Source of the DNA: Porphyromonas pogonae
Lineage (GTDB): Bacteria; Bacteroidota; Bacteroidia; Bacteroidales; Porphyromonadaceae
Assembly (NCBI RefSeq): GCF_036320655.1
Contig: NZ_CP143258.1
Location: 1,860,001-1,924,000, forward strand
Direction: 5' to 3'
Length of the DNA stretch: 64,000 nucleotides
Part shown: positions 54,829-63,825 of the stretch, one piece after another
Position numbering within the stretch: the stretch's first letter is position 1
How the letters are laid out: every line of letters starts with the position of its first letter
Notes under the pieces: model-generated
The model's database searches: none
What the model was told of the DNA's origin: nothing
Seen by the model: the letters and a program-made list of their open reading frames with translations, nothing else
Position numbers and translations under genes: made by a program

Positions 54829-56069
54829 TTGACGTTAATAATTTCTATGCCTCATGTGAAAGGGTTTTCGATCCGAAGCTCATAGGGCAACCCATCGTAG
54901 TGCTTTCAAACAATGACGGATGCATCATCGCGCGCTCAGATGAAGCCAAAAGTTTGGATATTCCTATGGGAGCTCCGGCTTTTAAATATAGAGATGTATT
55001 CCGTAAGCATGGGGTACATATATTTTCAGCCAATTTTGCATTATATGCAGATATGAGCCGAAGGGTCATGAGTATTTTGTCCCGTTATAGCCCTCAACAG
55101 GAGATTTATTCTATTGATGAATGTTTTCTGAACATTGATGGTATAGCCTCCAATCTTAGACAATACGGCTTACTCATCAAGCAACAAGTAGAGATATGTA
55201 CAGGATTGCCGGTATCTGTAGGAATAGCTCCTACCAAAGCGCTGGCTAAAGCAGCTAATAGAATAGCCAAGAAATACTCTCGGGAAGTCAATGGCGTGCA
55301 TGTTATAGACACAGAAGAACTTAGGATAAAAGCGGTAAAATGGCTTGATATAAGGGATGTCTGGGGTATCGGGCGTAAAAATGTGGAAAGATTAAATCGT
55401 ATAGGAGTACACAAAGCTCTGGACTTCACTCATATTGCAGAAAGCTGGGTTCTGAAGAATATGACTATCACAGGCCTTAATCTACAAAGAGATTTAAAAG
55501 GGATATCTTCGATCGTAATGGAAGAGCGCGAGAAAAGAAAAAGTATCTCGACTACCAGAACCTTTGATAAAGAATACAACAGTTTTGAGGAATTAAGAGA
55601 ACGCATAGCGACTTTTACGGCATTATCAGCAGCCAAATTACGTGAGCAACACTCATTATGCCTTCGCATGCATGTATTTATCCATACCAATAAGCATAAA
55701 GATAAATACCTTCAATATGCACAAGGAATAGAGATAAAACTACCTTTCCCCTCTTCATCCACTATAGAGCTCATTGATTTCGCCATATCAGGGCTTAAAG
55801 AGATTTTTCGTGATGGATTTTATTATAAGAAAGCAGGGATTACTTTATATGACTTTCAGGATGTAGAGAATTGTACGCCTTCTCTATTCTTCAATTCCAA
55901 CCCTAAACACCAACGTTTGATGCAGACAATGGATCATATCAATCATAAATACCATAAAAACACTCTACGCTTAGCTGTCATGGGGGAGAAAACATTCAAA
56001 ATGAATCAAACCAATCTTTCACCTGCATACACCACTAATCTAGATGATGTAATCAAAGTAAAAATTTGA
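54816..56069 (+). CDS. umuC: Y-family DNA polymerase V catalytic subunit
   Basis: 417 residues. It performs error-prone synthesis across lesions. Catalytic motifs: [18 protein letters not shown] (Asp), [18 protein letters not shown], and [12 protein letters not shown] (Asp-Glu). The thumb helix-hairpin-helix is [17 protein letters not shown] and the little-finger region begins near 240. The C-terminal part ending in VKI is the UmuC-specific DUF4113-type tail ([20 protein letters not shown]). It forms a classic umuDC pair, normally damage-inducible. Confidence 0.96.
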   Translation: MFALIDVNNFYASCERVFDPKLIGQPIVVLSNNDGCIIARSDEAKSLDIPMGAPAFKYRDVFRKHGVHIFSANFALYADMSRRVMSILSRYSPQQEIYSIDECFLNIDGIASNLRQYGLLIKQQVEICTGLPVSVGIAPTKALAKAANRIAKKYSREVNGVHVIDTEELRIKAVKWLDIRDVWGIGRKNVERLNRIGVHKALDFTHIAESWVLKNMTITGLNLQRDLKGISSIVMEEREKRKSISTTRTFDKEYNSFEELRERIATFTALSAAKLREQHSLCLRMHVFIHTNKHKDKYLQYAQGIEIKLPFPSSSTIELIDFAISGLKEIFRDGFYYKKAGITLYDFQDVENCTPSLFFNSNPKHQRLMQTMDHINHKYHKNTLRLAVMGEKTFKMNQTNLSPAYTTNLDDVIKVKI

Positions 56070-56223
56070 TTGGATGCATCTCGAATATGTGAGTTTCCAA
56101 AACAAATTTTACTTAGAACATATAATTTACTATGTGTGTTAAAATTCATGTAATGCGAAATATTTACACTCTTCTAGCCTCAAGGGAGAGGAAATTAATT
56201 GGGCGATCAATTTATTTATTCAA

Positions 56224-56254
56224 TCTGAAATCCATAAAAATTTATATACCTTTG
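56224..56254 (+). promoter_or_regulatory. Promoter of nrdAB
   Basis: TCTG (56224-56227), 19 bases, TACCTTTG (56247-56254). The predicted transcription start (about 56260) argues for the ATG at 56308 over the TTG at 56266 as the nrdA start. Confidence 0.65.
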
Positions 56255-56307
56255 AGTGATAATTATTGAAAAGTAGTTCCACATTGCATCTCTATAAAAT
56301 AACAACA

Positions 56308-58815
56308 ATGAAAATACTCAAGCGTAATCAAGCTGTTGAAGAATTTACCTTTGAAAAGATTAAAAGTGCCATAAGAAGAGCTTTTACTGCCTGCGGAGAA
56401 AGAGTTTCCGAGGAGCATATAGATGAAATATGTAGAAATATGGCTACAGAGCTTCAGGGACGTCAGGAAACAGATGTAGAAACAGTACAGGATATTGTAG
56501 AACGAATGCTTATGGCTACGGGATACTATAGAGTAGCCAAAGCTTATATTTTGTACAGAGAAAAGAGAAGTGAGTATAGAGAAACGATTAATAAGTTTCG
56601 TAAGACTATAGAGGAGCAAGAAATCATAGGACTTCTCAAAGACGTACAGGCTTCTTTCCCGGACAGAGCATACTCTTTGGATTTCCTTTACAGCAAGTAT
56701 CAAGCATTTTATAAAGAAGATGCAGACACATTAGAAATTCTTACCAAAGCAGCAGTAGAGCTTATTACGCCAGAAGCTCCCAATTGGGAATTTATAGCGT
56801 CACGTTTGCTCTTGATGCAAATAGAGCGTAATATAGGCACACAAGAAGAAATGCTACATCTGCATAGCTTTTATGAAAAGATTGTCTATCTTTCTCAAGA
56901 AGGGCTCTACGGGCATTATATGCTCGAGCATTATCACAAGCATGAAATAGAGGAGCTGGAAGCCCATCAAGATAAAACCCGTAACCATCTACTGACATAC
57001 AGTAGCCTCCATCTTGTAAGCAAGCGATATCTTATTACCGATACCAATCACAAGTTACTGGAGCGTCCTCAGGAAATGTTTATGGGTATAGCAATGCATC
57101 TTGCCATACCTGAAGGGAACAATAAAGTCTTTTGGGCTAAGAAAATATATGATATCTTAAGCAAATTACAAGTAACCATGGCAACACCTACCATGAGTAA
57201 TGCACGCAAACCTCTTAGTCAGCTATCAAGTTGCTTTGAAGATGTGATGCCGGATAGCTTAGTAGGTATTTACCGCACTATCAATAACTTTGCACAAGTG
57301 TCTAAATTTGGTGGCGGTATGGGTATCTACATGGGTAAGGTAAGAGCTGTAGGCTCTGATATACGAGGGTTCAAAGGTGTTGCGGGAGGAGTACTCAAAT
57401 GGATTAAACTGTGTAATGACACAGCTATAGCCGTAGACCAACTCGGGGTACGCCAAGGCTCTGTTGCCATATACCTTGATATATGGCACAAAGATATGCC
57501 CGAATTCTTACAGATCAGAACTAATAACGGTGATGATAGGATGAAAGCTCATGATGTTTTTCCCGGCATATGCATTCCTGATTTATTTTGGCAAATGGTT
57601 AAGGAAGATATTGATGGTACATGGTATATGATGTGCCCTCATGAGATAGAGAGTATCAAAGGATACTGCTTGGAAGATTTCTACGGTGAATCATGGAAAC
57701 AACGTTATCTCGAATGCGTCCAGGAAACTCGTATCAGCAAAAGAGCTATTAAGGTAAAAGATATGCTACGCCTTATCATTAAATCTGCTGTAGAGACAGG
57801 TACTCCTTTTATCTTCAATAGGGACACGGTAAACCTTATGAATCCGAATAAACATAAGGGTATTATCTACTGCTCTAACTTATGTACTGAGATTGCTCAA
57901 AATCAAAAAGAGATAGAAACTAAGCAGACCATAGTGCGTATTGAAAACGGACAAGAGGTAGTAATAGAGGAGACAGTAGCAGGCGACTTCGTGGTGTGTA
58001 ATCTGGCCTCTCTTGTATTAGGTAATATCAATACTGATAGCCAAGAAGAATTCCGAGAGGTAGTACATACTATAGTAAGAGCTCTGGACAATGTTATCGA
58101 CCTCAACTTTTATCCCATACCATATGCTAAAATTACCAATCATAAGATGCGTCCTATAGGTCTAGGGACAAGCGGATATCACCATTTACTTGCACAAAAA
58201 CGTCTTCATTGGGAGAGTGAACAACATCTTACCTTTATGGACAAAGTGTATGAGCAAATCAATTACTATGCTATCGAAGCCTCTAACCTACTTGCGCAAG
58301 AAAAAGGGACTTACAGCTTTTTCGAAGGTAGTGACTGGCACACAGGTGACTATTTCAAACTACGATCATACACAAGCGAGCAATGGAAAGAATTGTCTTC
58401 TAAGGTACATACCTCAGGTATGCGCAATGGCTACTTGCTTGCCATTGCCCCTACAAGCTCTACATCTATCATTGCCGGTACTACTGCGGGTACAGATCCT
58501 GTGATGAACCGCTATTTCCTGGAAGAGAAAAAAGGGAGTATTATACCACGAGTAGCCCCCCAACTCTCCGATGCCACATTCTGGCTCTACAAAACTGCAC
58601 ACCAGATCGACCAAGCTTGGGTAGTAGATGCAGCAGCAATACGCCAGCGCCATCTTGACCAAGCTCAGTCAGTCAATCTGTATATCACTCAGGATTTCAC
58701 CTTTCGCAAGATACTTGACCTCTACCTCAGAGCATGGGAAAAGGGAGTCAAGACTCTTTACTACGTTAGGAGCCGTTCTCTTGAAGTAGAAGAATGTGAG
58801 ACCTGTTCAGCTTAA
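56308..58815 (+). CDS. nrdA: Ribonucleoside-diphosphate reductase class Ia, alpha subunit
   Basis: 835 residues from the ATG at 56308; a TTG at 56266 in frame is rejected because it would sit at the transcription start. An N-terminal ATP-cone domain (KRNQAVEEFTFEKIKSAIRR) gives allosteric control. Catalytic features: PLSQLSSCFEDVMPDSL (redox Cys), KFGGGMGIYMGKVRAVGSDI, NLCTEIAQN (second Cys pair region), and the radical-relay tyrosines in KTLYYVRSRSL. The C-terminal shuttle Cys pair is ECETC (Cys830 and Cys833). nrdB follows after 24 bases. The presence of a class Ia enzyme suggests some oxygen exposure. Confidence 0.97.
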   Translation: MKILKRNQAVEEFTFEKIKSAIRRAFTACGERVSEEHIDEICRNMATELQGRQETDVETVQDIVERMLMATGYYRVAKAYILYREKRSEYRETINKFRKTIEEQEIIGLLKDVQASFPDRAYSLDFLYSKYQAFYKEDADTLEILTKAAVELITPEAPNWEFIASRLLLMQIERNIGTQEEMLHLHSFYEKIVYLSQEGLYGHYMLEHYHKHEIEELEAHQDKTRNHLLTYSSLHLVSKRYLITDTNHKLLERPQEMFMGIAMHLAIPEGNNKVFWAKKIYDILSKLQVTMATPTMSNARKPLSQLSSCFEDVMPDSLVGIYRTINNFAQVSKFGGGMGIYMGKVRAVGSDIRGFKGVAGGVLKWIKLCNDTAIAVDQLGVRQGSVAIYLDIWHKDMPEFLQIRTNNGDDRMKAHDVFPGICIPDLFWQMVKEDIDGTWYMMCPHEIESIKGYCLEDFYGESWKQRYLECVQETRISKRAIKVKDMLRLIIKSAVETGTPFIFNRDTVNLMNPNKHKGIIYCSNLCTEIAQNQKEIETKQTIVRIENGQEVVIEETVAGDFVVCNLASLVLGNINTDSQEEFREVVHTIVRALDNVIDLNFYPIPYAKITNHKMRPIGLGTSGYHHLLAQKRLHWESEQHLTFMDKVYEQINYYAIEASNLLAQEKGTYSFFEGSDWHTGDYFKLRSYTSEQWKELSSKVHTSGMRNGYLLAIAPTSSTSIIAGTTAGTDPVMNRYFLEEKKGSIIPRVAPQLSDATFWLYKTAHQIDQAWVVDAAAIRQRHLDQAQSVNLYITQDFTFRKILDLYLRAWEKGVKTLYYVRSRSLEVEECETCSA

Positions 58816-58839
58816 TAATAAACATCATATAAGTATCCT

Positions 58840-59883
58840 ATGTCTGATCTTAAAAAGAAAGCCTTGTTCAATGAATATGGCGATATAGAAGTCAATAAAC
58901 GGAGGCTCATCAATGGTAATACCACGAACCTCAACGATTTTAATAATATGAAGTACAGCTGGGTGGCTAACTGGTACCGCCAAGCTATGAATAACTTTTG
59001 GATTCCCGAAGAGATCAATATGAGTCAGGATGTAAAAGATTATCGTGAATTATCTCCAGCCGAGAAGAATGCTTACGATAAAATTCTTTCATTCCTGATA
59101 TTCCTCGATAGCATCCAAACGGCAAATTTACCCAATGTAGGAGAATACATTACTGCAAATGAGATAAATCTTTGTCTTACCATCCAAGCCTTTCAAGAAG
59201 CAGTACACTCGCAGTCTTACAGTTATATGCTGGATACTATATGCTCGCCGGAAGAGCGATCGGCAATACTATACCAATGGAAGGATGACGAGCACTTACT
59301 CAAACGAAACAAATTTATTGGCGATATATACAACGAATTTCAGTTGGACAAAAGTCCGGAGCAATTACTCAAGACCATGGTAGCCAATTATATTCTCGAA
59401 GGAGTATACTTCTACTCCGGATTTATGTTCTTCTACAATCTGGGGCGCAATGGTAAGATGCCAGGTTCGGTACAGGAGATCCGTTACATCAATAGAGACG
59501 AAAATACTCACTTATGGCTGTTTCGCTCTATGATTTTAGAGCTTCAGAAAGAGGAACCGCAACTCTTTACTCCGGAAAATGTCGAACTCTATAGATCTAT
59601 GATAAAAGAAGGTGCAGAACAAGAGATCGAATGGGGAGAATATGTTATCGGCGATGATATAGAAGGTCTCACCAAACAAATGGTTAGTGACTACATCAAG
59701 TATTTGGCCAACTTACGCTCTGAAAATTTAGGATTTGGTCAGCTATACGAAGGATATGATCAGGAACCGGCTAGCATGAACTGGGTATTGCAGTACAGCA
59801 ATGCCAATCTCATCAAAACAGACTTTTTTGAAGCTAAACCTAGTGCATATGCCAAATCAACGTCTATAGAAGACGACTTATAG
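58840..59883 (+). CDS. nrdB: Ribonucleoside-diphosphate reductase class Ia, beta subunit
   Basis: 347 residues. It carries the dimetal centre and the tyrosyl radical. All ligands are visible by comparison with E. coli NrdB: Asp90 (FLDSIQTAN), Glu120 and His123 (QEAVHSQSYSYM), Glu187 (ILEGVYFYSGF), Glu221 and His224 (RDENTHLWLF). The radical Tyr127 is present, so this is a tyrosyl-radical enzyme, not the Mn/Fe class Ic type. The C-terminal tail (STSIEDDL) should dock on NrdA. A terminator lies 28 bases after the stop. Confidence 0.97.
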   Translation: MSDLKKKALFNEYGDIEVNKRRLINGNTTNLNDFNNMKYSWVANWYRQAMNNFWIPEEINMSQDVKDYRELSPAEKNAYDKILSFLIFLDSIQTANLPNVGEYITANEINLCLTIQAFQEAVHSQSYSYMLDTICSPEERSAILYQWKDDEHLLKRNKFIGDIYNEFQLDKSPEQLLKTMVANYILEGVYFYSGFMFFYNLGRNGKMPGSVQEIRYINRDENTHLWLFRSMILELQKEEPQLFTPENVELYRSMIKEGAEQEIEWGEYVIGDDIEGLTKQMVSDYIKYLANLRSENLGFGQLYEGYDQEPASMNWVLQYSNANLIKTDFFEAKPSAYAKSTSIEDDL

Positions 59884-59910
59884 AATAATTTTATAAATCT
59901 TCATAAGTGT

Positions 59911-59945
59911 GCCGCTTATGCCATCCGATGTATGGTATAAGCGGC
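59911..59945 (+). terminator. Terminator of nrdAB
   Basis: GCCGCTTATGCCAT (59911-59924) pairs with ATGGTATAAGCGGC (59932-59945) with one G-U pair; only a short T stretch follows. Confidence 0.85.
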
Positions 59946-60027
59946 TTTACTTTGGGAGTAAAATATGACTTGCAAAAGGATGGAGATAAAATGATGTAAT
60001 ATTATAGATCAAAGATGGAATGGCTAT

Positions 60028-60100
60028 AAAAAACAAAAATTGGTTGTCTCCCGACAACCAATCTTTTTCGTTAACCTTAAATCTAATACCATGAAAAACA
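60028..60100 (-). ncRNA. Short intergenic RNA unit with consensus promoter and terminator
   Basis: On the minus strand a perfect promoter (TTTG at 60136-60133, 19 bases, TATATTTG at 60113-60106) is followed about 45 bases later by a terminator: GTTGTC/GACAAC-type stem of 10 bp (60062-60053 with 60048-60039, loop GGGA) and then a T-rich run. The predicted RNA is about 70 nt. Its middle reads CATGGTATTAGATTTAAGG and TTAACG, which I remember as a string recurring in Bacteroidales intergenic regions; not verified here. A 22-codon ORF (MVLDLRLTKKIGC...) overlaps it. Confidence 0.6.
60039..60067. terminator. Bidirectional-looking terminator hairpin of the short RNA unit
   Basis: ATTGGTTGTC (60039-60048) pairs with GACAACCAAT (60053-60062), loop TCCC. 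T-runs follow on both strands (plus: CTTTTT; minus: TTTTTGTTTTTT). Confidence 0.85.
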
Positions 60101-60105
60101 CATAA

Positions 60106-60136
60106 CAAATATACGACTTATTTTTGAAACACCAAA
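60106..60136 (-). promoter_or_regulatory. Consensus promoter of the short RNA unit
   Basis: TTTG (60136-60133), exactly 19 bases, TATATTTG (60113-60106): no mismatch to TTTG-N19-TAnnTTTG. Confidence 0.8.
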
Positions 60137-60397
60137 TATTTCTTCAAGAAAAAACTACTTTTCCTTCATATTTTTTGAATTTTCGTCATATTCCGCCACT
60201 TTTTTAGAGTTTTTACATCATACGGTGTATTAATAGACCTATTATTTATTACATGAAATAGAGGCTAAAGAAATCAAGATAAACATGTCAAATGTTAATT
60301 TATACGACTTTGATTCATTTTCACTATGTTGTAAGCATCTTCAGCAAACTAAATGGTTATCTTTATCTCAAGCTTATACTGATTAAAATCCTTTATA
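60137..60397. other. Gene-free spacer before the MBL gene
   Basis: AT-rich. A TATCTTTA box (60359-60366) lies 31 bases before the MBL start, with no good -33 element. No ORF or repeat recognised. Confidence 0.4.
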
Positions 60398-61252
60398 ATG
60401 AAGATCAACATACTTGTCGATAACAGAAGCTCTCACCCTGAGTATAAGGCTGAGCATGGCTTTGCGTTATATATAGAAACACGCCAGCACAAGGTTCTTT
60501 ATGACACAGGACAGTCATTCGAAACTCTTAGTCACAATGCACTGATGATGAATGTGGATCTTGAGGATATTGATTTCATCATACTGTCACATGCCCATTA
60601 TGATCATACAGGAGGTTTACCAGGGCTTTTGGAGATTAACAAGAAAGCCCGTGTAATTATGAGCAAAGAATTACCCGGTCACCAATACTATTCCATGCGA
60701 GGGAATGAAAAGAAAGATATTGGCTACCCCCAAATATTAGACACTTATTCTGAAAGATTTCTTTTTATCAATAAAGAGACCAATGCATCCGGAGAATATT
60801 ATTTGGGTGATATTGTGATTTTCAGTCCTGAAGGAACCAAGTACCTACCTCCCAAAGGAAACAAAATTCTTTTTAATGATCAGGATTGCACCCGACAAGA
60901 TACATTCGGGCATGAACTGGCCATTGCTTTAATAGAGTCAGAGCGTATGGCAATATTAAGTGGTTGTTCGCATCGTGGTATACTCAATATTTTAGCTATG
61001 AGCAAAACATTACTCCCACACAAAAGCATTGCCGCTGTTGTAGGTGGATTTCATTTGATTGATCCGAATGAACATGTAGAAATCGAGTCGGAAGATGAGA
61101 TTAACACGATAGCAGAAGAGCTGGCACACTTAGCACCCAAAGCTCATTTTTATCCGGGACATTGTACTGGAGCCAAAGCTCTAAAACTTTTGCAACATAG
61201 TCTTAGAAGCCGTTGTACACCACTATATGCCGGCAAAGTCATCATTGAATAG
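60398..61252 (+). CDS. Metallo-beta-lactamase-fold hydrolase
   Basis: 284 residues. The zinc motif HxHxDH is ILSHAHYDHTGGLPGLL, with GCSHRGILNIL and VVGGFHLIDPNEHVEIESED further on, and a final YPGHCTGAKALKLL. This is the subgroup of MBL enzymes that includes tetrahydromethanopterin-linked and 7,8-dihydropterin-6-methyl-type proteins; substrates differ and are often unknown. There is no signal peptide, so it is cytosolic. It stands alone. Confidence 0.85.
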   Translation: MKINILVDNRSSHPEYKAEHGFALYIETRQHKVLYDTGQSFETLSHNALMMNVDLEDIDFIILSHAHYDHTGGLPGLLEINKKARVIMSKELPGHQYYSMRGNEKKDIGYPQILDTYSERFLFINKETNASGEYYLGDIVIFSPEGTKYLPPKGNKILFNDQDCTRQDTFGHELAIALIESERMAILSGCSHRGILNILAMSKTLLPHKSIAAVVGGFHLIDPNEHVEIESEDEINTIAEELAHLAPKAHFYPGHCTGAKALKLLQHSLRSRCTPLYAGKVIIE

Positions 61253-61398
61253 AGAAAAGTCGCATTTTCGCCTCTAATTTTCAGGATCTTTATATAAGAG
61301 TAGGCACATATCTTTAAATTTTAGATATACCCATTTTGGAATTCAAGGAATAAAAGCTCAATTGATAGACATAAATGCCAATATTAGACAAAAGAAAT

Positions 61399-61436
61399 AA
61401 AAAAATCGCCCGGATCATTGAATATATCCGGACGAT
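61399..61436 (-). terminator. Terminator of the ferredoxin gene
   Basis: ATCGCCCGGAT (61405-61415) pairs with ATCCGGACGAT (61426-61436), one mismatch; on the minus strand the stem is followed by seven T. Confidence 0.88.
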
Positions 61437-61457
61437 GTAGGTCAAAGTTAAGGGGGA

Positions 61458-61622
61458 CTAACCATGAATTGCGTCAGAAGGACAAACTGCTGCACAAGCA
61501 CCACAATCGATGCAAGTATCAGGATCTATTTTATAGATTTCGCCTTCAGAAATTGCGTTTACAGGACATTCGTCAATACACGTACCGCATGCAACGCAGT
61601 CGTTGGTAATTACATGTGCCAT
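61458..61622 (-). CDS. 2[4Fe-4S] ferredoxin
   Basis: 54 residues from the ATG at 61622; the longer frame to 61694 would begin before the transcription start predicted from the promoter and is rejected. Two cluster motifs are complete: [12 protein letters not shown] and [12 protein letters not shown], each CxxCxxCxxxCP. It is a small clostridial-type electron carrier for anaerobic oxidoreductases. The promoter lies at 61664-61695 and a terminator 20 bases after the stop, so it is monocistronic. Confidence 0.96.
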   Translation of the reverse strand: MAHVITNDCVACGTCIDECPVNAISEGEIYKIDPDTCIDCGACAAVCPSDAIHG

Positions 61623-61663
61623 TTTTTTGTCGTTTAAGTGATATATATTCAGTAATAACATTA

Positions 61664-61695
61664 CAAATATATGTATAGCCGACGAAATAAACAAC
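61664..61695 (-). promoter_or_regulatory. Promoter of the ferredoxin gene
   Basis: On the minus strand GTTG (61695-61692), 20 bases, TATATTTG (61671-61664). Leader of about 35-40 nt. Confidence 0.65.
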
Positions 61696-61759
61696 CTTAT
61701 AAGCTGTTTTTGTTGTAATATCTCATATTAAAAAACGACTGTGTGACAATATGTAAAAT

Positions 61760-63136
61760 TTACAACGATACTTTCTGTTTTATTATTTTACTCTCAGATA
61801 GGGAAATTCCAGTTTTCACTCCTTTTGATTGTATCGGCTCCAAAGCCATCTCTTTCATACTAAAATTAGGAAATTCAGGTAATCCCCTTTTCGTGATCCG
61901 TTCTATTTGTATCTGATATTCATGATTTCGTACTGTTCCCAGGATCACATTTCCGGTATCGTCATTTCTGTAATGTTCGATATATACAATGTAATAGTTG
62001 ATACCTTGGTGATAATATTGTATTCCTCCCACGTCAAAGCTCTTGGTAAAGAGTTTATTGCTTTCTGATAGCTTTTCTATTGCTCTTTGTAATGCAATAC
62101 TTTGATTTGATTTATTCGACATCACTGATCTAAAATCCGCCAATGTATAATATTGATCATTGAAACACACCCAGCTCTTTTCCTGACTAACAAAATTTAA
62201 ACTATTAGGGAGATATTTTACTCTTATTATTACATGAGGGCACAATCCTTTTAGGTATGCAGATTTATCTATAGTTGTTTCTTTTACATATACTCCTATT
62301 TCATTATATATAAGAGGATCTTGAGCCTCTTTGACAACCAACCATAAGACTTTGTCATTATCGCCACTATAACAAGAGATTTTTTCCATCAAGGCACTCT
62401 TATCTGCCGAAAGCGATCCGGTATAAAGCGAAGTTTCCGGATAGATCACTTGTGATGCCTCTTTGGATATCATCTGTTTGCCTTTTATCAGTCTTGAGCC
62501 TTTAGCCATACTGTTTATGGCGAACCAAAAAGGATGTGTCTCAATGGTACCATTTTCAACCAACGGGTTACCAGTGACGATTACGCGACAGATATTGGGC
62601 TCTAATGAAACCTCAACAGGAATATTACTCTTCTCACTATCAATTGTTATGTCAATCAACCCATCTTTATTGAGCATACTTGCTACTTTACTCTTTTTTG
62701 TATTGTTATCCTCAAAGCTGATTGTTTTATATATTGAGCAGGGATAATCTATAGAGAGACTGTCAATATGGCTCAAGGCATGAGCCTTTACATGCTCGGA
62801 AGAATTCCCTACTACAAGAAGCTTATATTTCCCATTTTTCAAATCCAAATCTATATCATAGATATTTTTACCGGAAGTAGCTTTGAACGACTTTTGATAG
62901 CAAAAATTTCCGGATTGGTCGTAGAAATAAAGAGTGTACTCTTTTACCAATGTCATCGGATCTGCTTGCATACCCCGCAGTGTAATGCCTGGTTTATGGA
63001 TCTTCAGCGTAATAACTTTTTGAGTTTTAGGCGACGAATTTGATCCCGGATGTGTGTTATAACGATCTACATCTGAGGTGCATCTTGAGGTAATAAATAT
63101 AATCAACAATGCACCAACTAAATTTGTGTATTTCAT
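61760..63136 (-). CDS. Mfa1/FimA-type fimbrial subunit lipoprotein
   Basis: 458 residues. A lipoprotein signal (LVGALLIIFITSRCTSD, Cys19) starts a two-domain fimbrillin. The N-terminal domain (about 40-190: VKEYTLYFYDQSGNFCYQKS, NGKYKLLVVGNSSEH) and the C-terminal end (GTVRNHEYQIQIERITKRGL) fit the Mfa1-type major fimbria subunits of P. gingivalis, which are lipidated, cleaved by an Arg-specific protease and polymerised by donor strand exchange. Arg residues suited to such cleavage lie near 54. No other fimbrial genes (minor subunits, Mfa2-like anchor) are visible in the window, so it is solitary here. Confidence 0.75.
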   Translation of the reverse strand: MKYTNLVGALLIIFITSRCTSDVDRYNTHPGSNSSPKTQKVITLKIHKPGITLRGMQADPMTLVKEYTLYFYDQSGNFCYQKSFKATSGKNIYDIDLDLKNGKYKLLVVGNSSEHVKAHALSHIDSLSIDYPCSIYKTISFEDNNTKKSKVASMLNKDGLIDITIDSEKSNIPVEVSLEPNICRVIVTGNPLVENGTIETHPFWFAINSMAKGSRLIKGKQMISKEASQVIYPETSLYTGSLSADKSALMEKISCYSGDNDKVLWLVVKEAQDPLIYNEIGVYVKETTIDKSAYLKGLCPHVIIRVKYLPNSLNFVSQEKSWVCFNDQYYTLADFRSVMSNKSNQSIALQRAIEKLSESNKLFTKSFDVGGIQYYHQGINYYIVYIEHYRNDDTGNVILGTVRNHEYQIQIERITKRGLPEFPNFSMKEMALEPIQSKGVKTGISLSESKIIKQKVSL

Positions 63137-63161
63137 AAAATATTTATTGGTTAAAATCGAT

Positions 63162-63193
63162 CAAATTTAAGAACATATAATTATTTTACCAAG
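63162..63193 (-). promoter_or_regulatory. Promoter of the fimbrial gene
   Basis: On the minus strand CTTG (63193-63190), 20 bases, TAAATTTG (63169-63162), 26 bases before the ATG. Confidence 0.65.
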
Positions 63194-63570
63194 AGATATT
63201 TAATACTTTATCCACAAAGCCCTTTTTATTGTGACTGCAAAATACTTAGTCGTCCTTGGTGAGTTAAGGATTGCTCAGCATAAGGGAGCCATGGATGTTC
63301 ATTTTATAGTTGACAATCCCCTTCCTTAATCGTTTTGCTAATAAGATGTAGTTTGACCCGGCTGTGTAGAAAGATGTCTAACCTATGCTTACCGCACTTA
63401 AGGCTCTTTTATATATGCCTCCTGAAATTTTTATACATGATCAATTAGGCCCTCTATCTTGTCCTTAAAATCAATACTTGAAGGATATATAACTTCATTT
63501 TTCATCTCTTTACCCTTATAATCCAGAGATAAATTGCTTGAAGTCGAGGATATAAAATTCTATTATGATA
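63194..63570. other. Gene-free region between the fimbrial gene and the tandem repeat
   Basis: No supported ORF. Short open stretches on both strands with frequent stops could be decayed coding DNA, but I recognise no family. Confidence 0.35.
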
Positions 63571-63658
63571 AGTCTGTTGCCCGTGTACGATAAATCGATT
63601 GTCCGTATACGATAAGTCAGTCGCCCGTGTATGATAGGTCAGTTGTCCGTGTATGATA
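63571..63658. repeat. Tandem repeat, four units of 22 bp
   Basis: Units at 63571-63592, 63593-63614, 63615-63636 and 63637-63658 follow the consensus AGTCAGTTG[C/T]CCGTGTA[C/T] then GATA. Units differ at a few positions each. There are no spacers, so it is not a CRISPR array. Confidence 0.9.
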
Positions 63659-63713
63659 GTTTTTTCAACATTGCACCTTGCCAGTCAAAACTCTTGTGCA
63701 CCGTCAAAAATAA

Positions 63714-63748
63714 AACCTCTGAAGGCCTTATAAGCTACTTCAGAGGTT
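63714..63748 (-). terminator. Terminator of tRNA-Cys
   Basis: AACCTCTGAAG (63714-63724) pairs with CTTCAGAGGTT (63738-63748); on the minus strand the stem is followed by TTTATTTTT. Confidence 0.9.
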
Positions 63749-63755
63749 CCTTTGA

Positions 63756-63825
63756 GGTTCCTGGCGGATTCGAACCGCCGTAAACGGTTTTGCAGACCGG
63801 TGCCTAGCCACTCGGCCAAGGAACC
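63756..63825 (-). tRNA. tRNA-Cys (anticodon GCA)
   Basis: Read on the minus strand: acceptor GGTTCCT pairs with AGGAACC, D arm GCCGAGTGGCTAGGC, anticodon stem CCGGT with ACCGT-type partner and loop CTGCAAA (anticodon GCA), T arm GGCGGTTCGAATCCGCC. About 70 nt, CCA not encoded. Confidence 0.95.

Noticed and set aside
63571-63658. Possible CRISPR array
   Set aside because: The 22-bp units are adjacent without spacers and no cas genes are near.
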